Assembly (NCBI GenBank): GCA_020631555.1
Contig: JAHDGY010000003.1
Span: 27,512 to 91,511, forward strand
Length of the DNA stretch: 64,000 bases
Direction of reading: 5' to 3'
Source of the DNA: Flavobacteriales bacterium
GTDB lineage: Bacteria; Bacteroidota; Bacteroidia; Flavobacteriales_D; Parvicellaceae
The position numbers and the translations under genes are program-made. Position 1 is the stretch's first letter. Each line of letters starts with the position of its first letter. Below are positions 45,677 to 53,488 of this stretch, piece by piece. Under the pieces are notes generated by a model. It saw only the letters and a program-made list of their open reading frames with translations. It did not search any database and was not told where the DNA came from.

Positions 45677-46070
45677 TTTCTTGACACAATTCAATTAAAA
45701 CTCCGTTGGATGATTTCGGATGTAAAAAACAAACCAACTTGTTGTCTGCACCCATTTTAGGTTCGCTGTTTAAAATTTGAAATCCTTCGGCCTTCAATCT
45801 TTTCATTTCTTTTTGAATATCATCTACATCAAATGCAATGTGATGTATTCCTTCACCTCGTTTAGCTATGAATTTGGCAATGGCACTTTCTGGTTTGGTG
45901 GTTTCCAGCAATTCAATTTTGGACTCACCAATTTTTAAAAATGACGTCAATACTCCTTCCCCAGCAACTTCTTCTCGCTTGTAGGGAGAAACATTCAAAA
46001 TCTTGGAATACGTTGCTTCAGCTTCCTTTAAATTTGAAACTGCAATTCCAATGTGCTCGATCTTCTTCAT
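45660..46070 (-). CDS. mce: methylmalonyl-CoA epimerase
   Basis: 136 residues from the ATG at 46070 (MKKIEHIGIAVSNLKEAEATY); the track adds 24 codons of hydrophobic sequence that are not part of the family. Vicinal-oxygen-chelate fold with metal ligands His in EHIGIAV, in GEGIHHIAFDVDD, and a C-terminal glutamate in VLIELCQE. It interconverts R and S methylmalonyl-CoA in propionate and odd-chain/branched amino-acid catabolism. Convergent overlap of 17 bp with the mlaF-like gene. Confidence 0.93.
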   Translation of the reverse strand: MKKIEHIGIAVSNLKEAEATYSKILNVSPYKREEVAGEGVLTSFLKIGESKIELLETTKPESAIAKFIAKRGEGIHHIAFDVDDIQKEMKRLKAEGFQILNSEPKMGADNKLVCFLHPKSSNGVLIELCQEIKSDP

Positions 46071-46143
46071 CCGAATCAACTTTATTCTACAAAGGAAAAT
46101 AATTGGAAGAATTAAACCAGCAATTATAAACCTCTCATCCAAA

Positions 46144-46187
46144 AACTAAGAAAGCTCGCTAGGAGCACCTAACGAGCTTTCTTAGTT
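46144..46187 (-). terminator. long-stem terminator after the secreted protein gene
   Basis: 20-bp stem with one mismatch (AACTAAGAAAGCTCG arm) and a 4-nt loop AGCA, followed on the minus strand by TTTTTGG. It lies 17 bp beyond the stop of the gene at 46204. Confidence 0.85.
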
Positions 46188-46203
46188 CCAACAGACACTA
46201 GTT

Positions 46204-47016
46204 TCAGCGCTTATTAAAATTTTCAAACTTGTTATCGTAATTTAGATAATGCATTCCACTTTTTAAACCTGAGCAATCTACTTGCTTTCCGTATCCTTTT
46301 TTCACTACATTTCCATAGGAATCGTAAACCTCAAAAAGTGACTCAGCATCAGAATCTCCACGTTTAAAACTTATTACGTCTCTAACCTTTTGTGGTTCAA
46401 AAGTCAATTCTTTGACTGCATGATAAAATCTAGCTTGCTGCGAAATTCTTGGCCGACCGGTATAATCAACCTGCTTTACACGGAACTTATTCTCCCCAGA
46501 ATGCGGTTCGACTTTAAAACTGTACTCCCTGCTAACTTTAGATCCAGCCCCTTCAACCTCCCCAATCTTAATCCATTTATTCCACCTATACTGCTCAACA
46601 ATATAGGTTAGCTGACCGCTTTCGTTTTCTGTCACCCACTTCATTGTTAAATCATCATCAACCTTGATAGAGGTAACATCAAATGTGCTTTTTGGCTTAA
46701 GAACTTCCGGATTTAGTACCTTTGGTCCGCACCCTGCTTTATGGTAAAGCTTGACGACAACCGGATCCCCATCTTTCAATTGAAAGTTAGAGAAATCAAT
46801 TTCGAAAGCACTAGAATTTATTTCGTCCGTTGTAATGTCACCATTAACAGTAACCTTTATGGCGCAAAAACCAACACCTGAACCAGCAAATGGATTTTGA
46901 ACGTACAAATTCTTCCCCTGAAAATGTCCGTTTAGAACAACAATACTTTCATCTTGAGCGATCAAACCACCAAAACTGGATAATCCAACAAGAACAAAAA
47001 GCAGCAATTTTAGCAT
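46204..47016 (-). CDS. secreted protein of unknown function with probable sorting tail
   Basis: 270 residues. Signal peptide MLKLLLFVLVGLSSFGGLIAQ. An N-terminal beta-rich part (LNGHFQGKNLYVQNPFAGSGVGFC) is followed by a fibronectin-III-like domain with MKWVTENESGQLTYIVEQYRWNKWIKIG and NKFRVKQVDYTGRP. The C-terminal 60 residues (LFEVYDSYGNVVKKGYG ... GMHYLNYDNK) resemble a T9SS type A domain but are divergent. Same layout as many Bacteroidota surface proteins; role unknown. Monocistronic. Confidence 0.75.
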   Translation of the reverse strand: MLKLLLFVLVGLSSFGGLIAQDESIVVLNGHFQGKNLYVQNPFAGSGVGFCAIKVTVNGDITTDEINSSAFEIDFSNFQLKDGDPVVVKLYHKAGCGPKVLNPEVLKPKSTFDVTSIKVDDDLTMKWVTENESGQLTYIVEQYRWNKWIKIGEVEGAGSKVSREYSFKVEPHSGENKFRVKQVDYTGRPRISQQARFYHAVKELTFEPQKVRDVISFKRGDSDAESLFEVYDSYGNVVKKGYGKQVDCSGLKSGMHYLNYDNKFENFNKR

Positions 47017-47307
47017 AATGTTAGTAACGGCTGGCGTTAGTATACAGCAATAATAACAGCTATTTTGGACATATCAAAATGGCTTATACCTTTTCAACAT
47101 TACAACTACCTGATTACACGTCTATTACCGACTTATCAGCATGTAATTAACTATATAACTTACGCCAATTTATTTATTAAACGGTTTGTATCGGGAAGAA
47201 TACGGCCATTACCAACCATAGGTTACAACAAATCGGCAACCCGTTAAAACCATCTGTAAATAGACTTGAATTTCTCTCCGAATTGCAAACTTTTCCGACC
47301 ACCTGAA
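47017..47307. other. intergenic region
   Basis: 291 bp, AT-rich; I see no gene or clear signal. Confidence 0.4.
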
Positions 47308-48027
47308 TCAAGTAGATACGATATACTCTTCTGGAATTAGCGGCTCCATTTTGTATCTCATGACGAGCTGAATTGTGGCAACTACATCTTTTTCACAATA
47401 TTGAATAATCCTATCCAAATCGTTTTCCTTGTAGTACACATTCGCAACTTGACTACCATCAATATCATCTTTAGGAGTAGGAATGTTCAGCACGTAGGTT
47501 AACAAATCGAGAGAAGTGTACGCCTTGTAATCTCCAAATTTCCATAACTCCATTGTGTCTAAGTGCTTTATTTCCCATGGCTTTTTACCTGCGATATCTA
47601 ACAGTCCGGGTAATTCGACTCCAAGAATCACCATTCTGCGCGCGATGTACGGAAAATCAAACTCCTTTCCATTGTGAGCTCCAAGCAAGTGATCTGGACC
47701 ATTAAAATGAGACTGGAGCAAATTGGCAAAGTCAACTAATAACTCCCTTTCATCGTGACTTGCAAAAGATTTTAACCGTACATGATTTTCGCCTTGCTTT
47801 TGAACAACAAACCCAACCGAAATGCAAACAATTTTTCCGAACTCAGCATAAATGCCCGCCCGATCAAACAACTCCTCGGCAGTCTTCTCCTCTCTTTCTT
47901 GGAGAAAAACAGTTTTTTTTGCCCACAATTCACGTCCTCGACTGTCCAATTCATCGTAACTGGAAACCGTAGAAACCGTTTCAATGTCCAAAAAAAGAAC
48001 CTTAGATATATCGAGGTACTTCAGCAA
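47308..48027 (-). CDS. DEDD-type 3'-5' exonuclease (PolB-exonuclease-like)
   Basis: 239 residues; the first codon is TTG, because no ATG precedes the catalytic core. Exo I is VLFLDIETVSTV (D and E), Exo II is GAHNGKEFDFPYIARRM (D), and Exo III is YCEKDVVATIQLVMRY (D). All four acidic residues of the DEDD site are present. It resembles the family described as predicted exonucleases related to the exonuclease domain of DNA polymerase B. Probably cytoplasmic DNA or RNA trimming. It lies 11 bp after the glutaryl-CoA dehydrogenase gene. Confidence 0.85.
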   Translation of the reverse strand: MLKYLDISKVLFLDIETVSTVSSYDELDSRGRELWAKKTVFLQEREEKTAEELFDRAGIYAEFGKIVCISVGFVVQKQGENHVRLKSFASHDERELLVDFANLLQSHFNGPDHLLGAHNGKEFDFPYIARRMVILGVELPGLLDIAGKKPWEIKHLDTMELWKFGDYKAYTSLDLLTYVLNIPTPKDDIDGSQVANVYYKENDLDRIIQYCEKDVVATIQLVMRYKMEPLIPEEYIVST

Positions 48028-48038
48028 AAGATCAAAAC

Positions 48039-49220
48039 CTAGGAATTAAAAGCCGCTATCCCGGTGACGTCTAGTCCCGTAATCAATAAATGGATATCAT
48101 GCGTCCCTTCATAAGTGATCACTGATTCTAGATTCGCCATGTGACGCATTATTGAATATTCATTTGTGATACCCATAGCTCCATGAATTTGGCGCGCCTC
48201 ACGAGCAATATCCAAAGCCATTTCAACATTATTTCGTTTGGCCATAGAAATTTGAGCAGAAGTTGCCCGTCCTTCGTTTCTCAATTGCCCTAGGCGATAC
48301 GTCAAAAATTGCGCTTTAGTAATTTCCGTAATCATTTCTGCCAATTTCTTTTGAATCAACTGAAACGATGCGATTGGCTTACCAAATTGAATCCTTTCCT
48401 TTGAATAACGTAACGCTAAATCGTAACAATCCATCCCGGCTCCAATTGCTCCCCATGCTATTCCATAACGTGCGCTGTCTAAACAACTTAACGGGGCTCC
48501 TAGTCCATTTCTTCCAGGCAGCAAATTCTCCTTAGGAATCTTAACATTATTAAATATTAATTCACCTGTAATTGACGCTCTCAAAGAATGTTTACCATGC
48601 ATTTCTGGTGCAGTAAACCCTTCCATTCCTTTTTCAACCAATAGGCCATGGATTCTACCCTCCTCATTCTTAGCCCAAACCACAGCAACCTGCGATAACG
48701 GCGAATTGGAAATCCACATTTTAGAACCATTCAATAAATAATGATCTCCTTTATCCACAAAGTTGGTCAGCATTCCGCCGGGATTTGACCCATGGTCTGG
48801 CTCTGTCAAACCAAAGCACCCCAACCATTCTCCAGACGCCAATTTCGGCAAAAACTTTTGCTTTTGCTCTTCCGTTCCATACTTCCAGATTGGATACATC
48901 ACCAATGAACTTTGCACAGAAGCAGTTGATCTTAATCCTGAATCGCAACGCTCGAGTTCTTGCATTAACAATCCGTAGGAAATCTGATCTAATCCTGCCC
49001 CACCGTATTCCTCAGGTATGTACGGACCAAAAGCACCAATCTCCCCCAAACCAGGTAATATATGTTCAGGGAATTTAGCCTTCTCAAAACAGTCTTCTAT
49101 AATTGGGCTGACGGTTTCCTTCACCCATGCACGAGAAGAATCACGAATTAACTTATGTTCATCCGTTAGTAACTCATCCATCATGTAGTAATCATGTGCC
49201 TCAAACCTATCGGTGCTCAT
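48039..49220 (-). CDS. gcdH: glutaryl-CoA dehydrogenase
   Basis: 393 residues. Oxidative decarboxylation of glutaryl-CoA to crotonyl-CoA in lysine and tryptophan breakdown; electrons go to ETF. Class-specific patterns are STASVQSSLVMYPIWKYG, WLGCFGLTEPDHGSNPGGM, LRASITGELIFNNVKIPKENLLPG and the C-terminal ITYEGTHDIHLLITG with the catalytic glutamate. With the ACMSD gene at 3977 it suggests that tryptophan is degraded through the kynurenine route to glutaryl-CoA. First gene of a pair with the exonuclease. Confidence 0.92.
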   Translation of the reverse strand: MSTDRFEAHDYYMMDELLTDEHKLIRDSSRAWVKETVSPIIEDCFEKAKFPEHILPGLGEIGAFGPYIPEEYGGAGLDQISYGLLMQELERCDSGLRSTASVQSSLVMYPIWKYGTEEQKQKFLPKLASGEWLGCFGLTEPDHGSNPGGMLTNFVDKGDHYLLNGSKMWISNSPLSQVAVVWAKNEEGRIHGLLVEKGMEGFTAPEMHGKHSLRASITGELIFNNVKIPKENLLPGRNGLGAPLSCLDSARYGIAWGAIGAGMDCYDLALRYSKERIQFGKPIASFQLIQKKLAEMITEITKAQFLTYRLGQLRNEGRATSAQISMAKRNNVEMALDIAREARQIHGAMGITNEYSIMRHMANLESVITYEGTHDIHLLITGLDVTGIAAFNS

Positions 49221-49249
49221 ATTTGCAAGAATATTGGTGAATAAGGTAG

Positions 49250-49257
49250 CAAAGCTA
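49250..49257 (-). promoter_or_regulatory. -7 box of gcdH
   Basis: TAGCTTTG on the minus strand fits TAnnTTTG, 30 bp upstream of the ATG. No -33 TTG at normal spacing. Confidence 0.4.
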
Positions 49258-49686
49258 AATAATCATTTGAAAAATTTAACATAATCCCCCAAAACTGACT
49301 TTTCTTAACAAGAAGCCACGATCATTCGGCAACAACTAAAATATTGGTAGATAAAATACTTCATTGCATCGAGTGAAGGCGTGCGAGAAAACAAATCAGA
49401 TTTGATCAAAATTGAATAAAAAAAAGTAATTTTCAGCCCCCCCTGACTGAAAAGAAATAATCGTTTCAAAATTTCATTTTTAACATATCCAACCACTTAA
49501 AAAAAATCTATTATATCAATTGAGACCTTTGAATAATTCAGATTGAGGTTTTGGAAACTGTTTAGTGTGACTTTTTAACTGGTTTCTTTTTCGAGAACTA
49601 GCAGATTGTTTTTTGTGATTTTTTGCTTTTGGGGGCATATTTTGCCCTGACTTTCTTAGCCACCTAGCCTGATAATCAGCACCAGG
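49258..49686. other. non-coding AT-rich region before the IS256 remnant
   Basis: About 430 bp with no frame I can assign. It has homopolymer runs (eight A near 49420, a C-run near 49440) and looks like decayed insertion debris. Confidence 0.4.
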
Positions 49687-49902
49687 TTGTTCCACTTTTT
49701 TGAAATTATGATACGATGTTCCTTTTCAGACACACTCTTCTGGACGGGTATCAACAAAAGTGTAAGAAGAACTCTGAAAATCAGAGGAGCTTTTCCAAAC
49801 GAAGAAGCTGTGCTCGCGCTAATAACTAGCACCGCAAAAGAAAAAGGAGAAAAAGCTTATAAATACCCAATTCACAATTTTAAATTTGAACCTAAATTTT
49901 GA
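49687..49902 (+). pseudogene. IS256-family transposase, C-terminal fragment
   Basis: 71 codons, of which the part from about 49750 matches the end of mutator-type (IS256) transposases: INKSVRRTLKIRGAFPNEEAVLALI, then a basic stretch and YPIHNF, where the family has NRSLRKTLKTRGAFPNDEA and MPIxNW. A complete transposase has about 400 residues, and the catalytic D-D-E part is gone. The 32-bp terminal-type repeat lies 33 bp beyond its stop, where the right end of such an element should be. Confidence 0.72.
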
Positions 49903-49934
49903 TAATGGACTTATTAAATTATTGAAAACTCCAG

Positions 49935-49966
49935 CAATAACCAGACACACTAATCTGGACACTACC
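49935..49966. repeat. 32-bp IS-end-like repeat, copy 2
   Basis: Identical over 32 bp to 21470-21501 (inverted). It lies just downstream of the IS256-type transposase remnant and is probably its terminal inverted repeat. The flanks on both sides are unrelated between the two loci. Confidence 0.75.
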
Positions 49967-50128
49967 AAACTCCATTTTCAGGGCGGACTATTTTCTTACC
50001 AAAATAATTTCACCGCAATAGCAAGCCGTTAATAGACAACTCACCCACAGTAACGCCGTCTAATGCCAATCACTAGAATCAATGCTACCGAATCAAAATC
50101 CCTTTTTTGCCGATAATTGGGATTTCTG

Positions 50129-50417
50129 TTAAAAACTCAACCAATATTCATTGCTGAGTCCAAAAACCTCCTGATTTATTGGTTCGATCATTTTGAAATG
50201 ATAAAGGATCTAGAACATCCAAAAAGTGTCGAAAAGTGGTAGTTTTCTTTTTAATTCCTTCTATTTCTCCGTAACCTCGAGACGAAATTAATACCCCTTC
50301 TAGCCTCTCATTACGGGTATTGATAAGATACACCGTCCAGTCCGATTCAGAATTCTCATCCTTGATAACATCAATTGCTACCCCCTCAACTTTCGGTATT
50401 TCAATATCCTTCAACAT
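50129..50417 (-). pseudogene. small conserved Bacteroidota protein with a C-terminal frameshift
   Basis: Track ORF 50148-50426; the ATG at 50417 (MLKDIEIPKVEGVAIDVIKDE) is better than its TTG. It reads WTVYLINTRNERLEGVLISSRGYGE and RHFLDVLDPLSF, and then the ORF ends in QNDRTNKSGGFWTQQ. In the neighbouring frame the sequence continues KMIEPINQEVFGLSNEYWLSF to a TAA at 50129. From memory that matches the usual C-terminus of this roughly 100-120-residue family. One extra base near 50195 explains it. Function unknown; it follows the serine hydrolase gene by one base. If the base is a sequencing error, the gene is intact. Confidence 0.7.
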
Positions 50418-50418
50418 A

Positions 50419-51582
50419 TTATTCAATCATCTCTAACGCAGCGTCAATGTGTTCAGTTAAATCATCTGGATGTCCAGTTTCATTTACCAACTTACGTGTT
50501 TCGCCGGTGCGCACAACAACTAAATCTCTTTCCGGAATTCCAATTACATATTGACCTAAAATTCCCCGTGCGTAAAAAATCTGCATCCCCTTATGCTTAG
50601 CGCACCACCAATGCCATCCGTATCGATTGTTTTGTGCTCCGTACTCATCTTTTTCGGTACCCGCACTAATTACCTTGTCAACGTACGCTTCCGAAATCAA
50701 TTGTTTTCCTCCCCACCTGCCCTTGTTCAGCATAAGTTGTCCGATACGAGCAAAATCTGTCGAAGTGGCGTAAAAGCAACAGAATGCCTTTTCCATTCCA
50801 TTTTCCTTATCCAAATTCCACAGTGCATCACTTTCAGCATTTAAAGGAGTCCAAAGCTTGCGTGCTGCGTAATTAGACAGTGGTTCCTTCACCGCCTCGC
50901 GAACTACAAAAGCCATCAGCTGACTATCTCCACTTTTATAACTAAATTTTTTTCCCGGTGTGTCCGTCAATTTCCGGTTACCAATTACCTCCTGCAAATC
51001 ATCTCCATAATATGCTTTCGCATTGTCTGAAAATGGATTCTTTCCGCTTTCAATCCACGTTAACCCCGAACTCATTTTCAGAACATCTGAAATCTTGACA
51101 TTCCTCCTTACGTCAGAACCTAAAACCGAAACATACTTAGCCACAGGATCATTTAAATCAGAAATACGTCCCTCTTCAAGAGCTATTCCTGCTAACAACC
51201 CTACTATAGATTTGGCAACCGAAAACGAATTGGTGGGAGTATTCGCAGAATAATCACTCCAGTATTGCTCAAAAAGCAACTTTCCCTGGTGCACTACCAC
51301 GAATGAAGCTGTACTGATACTGTCCAACTTTTTCTCTGCCAACGCAGTCAATGAAACCTTACCATAATTCGGATGCTTTGTCCAAGGAATCGGATTTGCC
51401 GCTGAGATTTTTCTGTTTTCGAAAATATGGGACTCCGTAATGGAAGGACCAGACCGGCCGACACAGTACGTATTTGCAACCCCTTTTAAAAGATAAGAAT
51501 GACCAGTACAAACCAGTAAAATGCAACAGACGGCTATTCCCCCCCCAACAGAGACAAGAATTTTTTTCAATTTGTTGAGCAT
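50419..51582 (-). CDS. serine hydrolase of the beta-lactamase class C / esterase family
   Basis: 387 residues. N-terminal membrane anchor or signal (ILVSVGGGIAVCCILLVCTG). The S-x-x-K nucleophile motif is SFSVAKSIVGLLAG (about residue 129), the Y-x-x motif is FSYKSGDSQ, and HWWCAKHKG stands near the C-terminal third box. Closest in pattern to 6-aminohexanoate-dimer hydrolase/EstB-like proteins, which act on esters or amides in the periplasm. The substrate is unknown. It lies 3 bp after lipB in a minus-strand operon starting at pgi/pmi. Confidence 0.85.
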   Translation of the reverse strand: MLNKLKKILVSVGGGIAVCCILLVCTGHSYLLKGVANTYCVGRSGPSITESHIFENRKISAANPIPWTKHPNYGKVSLTALAEKKLDSISTASFVVVHQGKLLFEQYWSDYSANTPTNSFSVAKSIVGLLAGIALEEGRISDLNDPVAKYVSVLGSDVRRNVKISDVLKMSSGLTWIESGKNPFSDNAKAYYGDDLQEVIGNRKLTDTPGKKFSYKSGDSQLMAFVVREAVKEPLSNYAARKLWTPLNAESDALWNLDKENGMEKAFCCFYATSTDFARIGQLMLNKGRWGGKQLISEAYVDKVISAGTEKDEYGAQNNRYGWHWWCAKHKGMQIFYARGILGQYVIGIPERDLVVVRTGETRKLVNETGHPDDLTEHIDAALEMIE

Positions 51583-51585
51583 AAT

Positions 51586-52290
51586 TTAAATCTCGTAGTC
51601 AAAGTCGAACACATTTGCGAAGTTCAACTTCAGAGATTCTTTTACGCGAGTCATGTCAACAAGTTCCCCCAATTCCGATTGCATTGAGGTAACAGACTTA
51701 TTTGTAATACCGCAAGGCACAATATTGTTAAAGTAAGACAGGTCAGAATTTACGTTAAATCCAATGCCATGCATTGTCACCCATCTGCTAGATTTAACAC
51801 CCATCGCACAGATTTTTCTAGCACGCATTGGGTCATTTGGATCCAACCAAACTCCAGTTTCGCCATCAGAACGTTCAGCGTTAATTCCAAATTCTTTCAA
51901 TGTTAGAATAACTGCCTCTTCTAAACATCTCATGTAGCGGTAAATATCGGTAAAAAAGCACTCGAGATCGAAAATTGGATATCCTACCAACTGACCAGGA
52001 CCATGGTAGGTAATATCCCCCCCACGATTAGTCTGGACATAAGTTGCAGATTTCAATCCAAGCTCCTTTTCTCCAATCAATAAATTATTTTGATCTCCAC
52101 TTTTTCCCAAGGTGTACACGTGGGGGTGCTCACAAAACAGCAAATAGTTTTTTGCCTTTTCCTGTGATTCTTCCGGAAATTTACGATTCCGAATTTTTGC
52201 GTTAATGTTTGCTTCAAAAAGTTCGGTCTGATAATCCCAAGCTTTTTGATATTCGATGGTCCCTAAATCCTGATATTCTACTACATTCAT
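51586..52290 (-). CDS. lipB: octanoyl-[acyl-carrier-protein] transferase
   Basis: 234 residues. It transfers octanoate from ACP to lipoyl domains, such as those of the pyruvate dehydrogenase complex. Seen: EHPHVYTLGKSGD, TNRGGDITYHGPGQLVGYPIFDL, KICAMGVKSSRWVTMHGIGFNVN with the catalytic lysine, and IVPCGI with the catalytic cysteine. It starts 1 bp after the pgi/pmi stop. Confidence 0.96.
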   Translation of the reverse strand: MNVVEYQDLGTIEYQKAWDYQTELFEANINAKIRNRKFPEESQEKAKNYLLFCEHPHVYTLGKSGDQNNLLIGEKELGLKSATYVQTNRGGDITYHGPGQLVGYPIFDLECFFTDIYRYMRCLEEAVILTLKEFGINAERSDGETGVWLDPNDPMRARKICAMGVKSSRWVTMHGIGFNVNSDLSYFNNIVPCGITNKSVTSMQSELGELVDMTRVKESLKLNFANVFDFDYEI

Positions 52291-52291
52291 T

Positions 52292-53275
52292 TTATAACTT
52301 CGCCAATTCTCCCTTCAAGTAGTCAATTACATCAACCTCAATACTATCTACATTCTTCAGTTCGGACAGATACACAGAAACCCAGTCTCCAAACAAAATA
52401 TGGTAAAGTGCCCTTTCCGTTTGAGTAGATCCTTTAGACCATATTTCGACATAATGCGGGGTGTACCTCGAAATAATCTCTCGATTGATTTTCATTCGCG
52501 TTTGAGTGCGCACAAAATCTGTTTCATTTCTAAGCACAACAACCGCCTGCATTTCCGACCCTCCAGCCCAGCCAACAAGCTCATTATGATTGTTTTCTGG
52601 CATTACATGATGCCAACACAACATTTTTGCATTTTCATTAATCTGCTGACGCATCCTTGTAGCCACTCCCATGAATGATGCATCTGCATAAATTACCGGC
52701 ATCTTATTGTGCAACAAATTCGCAACATCGTTTGCTTTCGTTTTAATATCTTCAAGCTCCTCCTCTAACATTACAACGGCATCTTTCAAACTTTGCTTGA
52801 ACTCATCGCCAATCAATCCATAATGTCGAAACATGAAAAATTGTTGAGTCAATGAAAATGTCAACATCGCCCGCGGAGACCTCCCCTCCGGAAGAATAAT
52901 ATGATTGTACCCTTTCTCCTTGGCAATTTCTTCCATTTTCCCGCCAGACGTAATGCAACAAATCTCGCATCCCGCCTTTTCTGCTAATTCCAAAGCATGC
53001 AATGTCTCCTCCGTATTCCCAGAAAAAGAACTGGCAATAACCAGCGTGCGATTACTCAAGAAATTAGGAACCCCATAATCGTTGTTAACCACAATGGGAA
53101 CTTTTACCTCATCCGCAACTAACTGCGAAACAATCGTTCCTCCAATTCCAGATCCACCTAAACCAGTTATCAGGACATTGGCAATTTCACCATCGAATGA
53201 TGACAAGGAGGCAGACTCCCCAATTTCAATTGCATGACTTATCTGCTGGGTGAACTGAGAAACTAAAGATTTCAT
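52292..53275 (-). CDS. bifunctional phosphoglucose/phosphomannose isomerase
   Basis: 327 residues. Two SIS domains: NVLITGLGGSGIGGTIVSQL and VIASSFSGNTEETLHALELAEKAG with CCITSGGKMEEIA, then a second with QINENAKMLCWHHVMPENNHNELVGW, which carries the Glu/His pair of the bacterial PGI/PMI family. It interconverts glucose-6-P or mannose-6-P with fructose-6-P and may feed the ManC enzyme at 42146. First gene of an operon with lipB and the serine hydrolase; divergent from lysS. Confidence 0.9.
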   Translation of the reverse strand: MKSLVSQFTQQISHAIEIGESASLSSFDGEIANVLITGLGGSGIGGTIVSQLVADEVKVPIVVNNDYGVPNFLSNRTLVIASSFSGNTEETLHALELAEKAGCEICCITSGGKMEEIAKEKGYNHIILPEGRSPRAMLTFSLTQQFFMFRHYGLIGDEFKQSLKDAVVMLEEELEDIKTKANDVANLLHNKMPVIYADASFMGVATRMRQQINENAKMLCWHHVMPENNHNELVGWAGGSEMQAVVVLRNETDFVRTQTRMKINREIISRYTPHYVEIWSKGSTQTERALYHILFGDWVSVYLSELKNVDSIEVDVIDYLKGELAKL

Positions 53276-53427
53276 AAATAAGGGTATTATAGCGGACTAA
53301 ATTAGCAATTTCCATCTGAAAAAGAACACGTCAAATTAACCCCGATTCGTGTTGTAGTTTTAAGTCGATTTTATAACATCTCTCCACGTCCAAAGTTTGC
53401 CACTCCCCAATACAGTCAAATGCAAAA

Positions 53428-53458
53428 TTGGGTAGACCTACGGTTTGTATTATCTTCG
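53428..53458 (+). promoter_or_regulatory. promoter of lysS
   Basis: TTG, a 20-bp spacer and TATCTTCG, a common variant of TAnnTTTG. The ATG follows 30 bp downstream. Confidence 0.5.
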
Positions 53459-53488
53459 CGCAACTCGAATCAAATTAAACGCAGCAAC

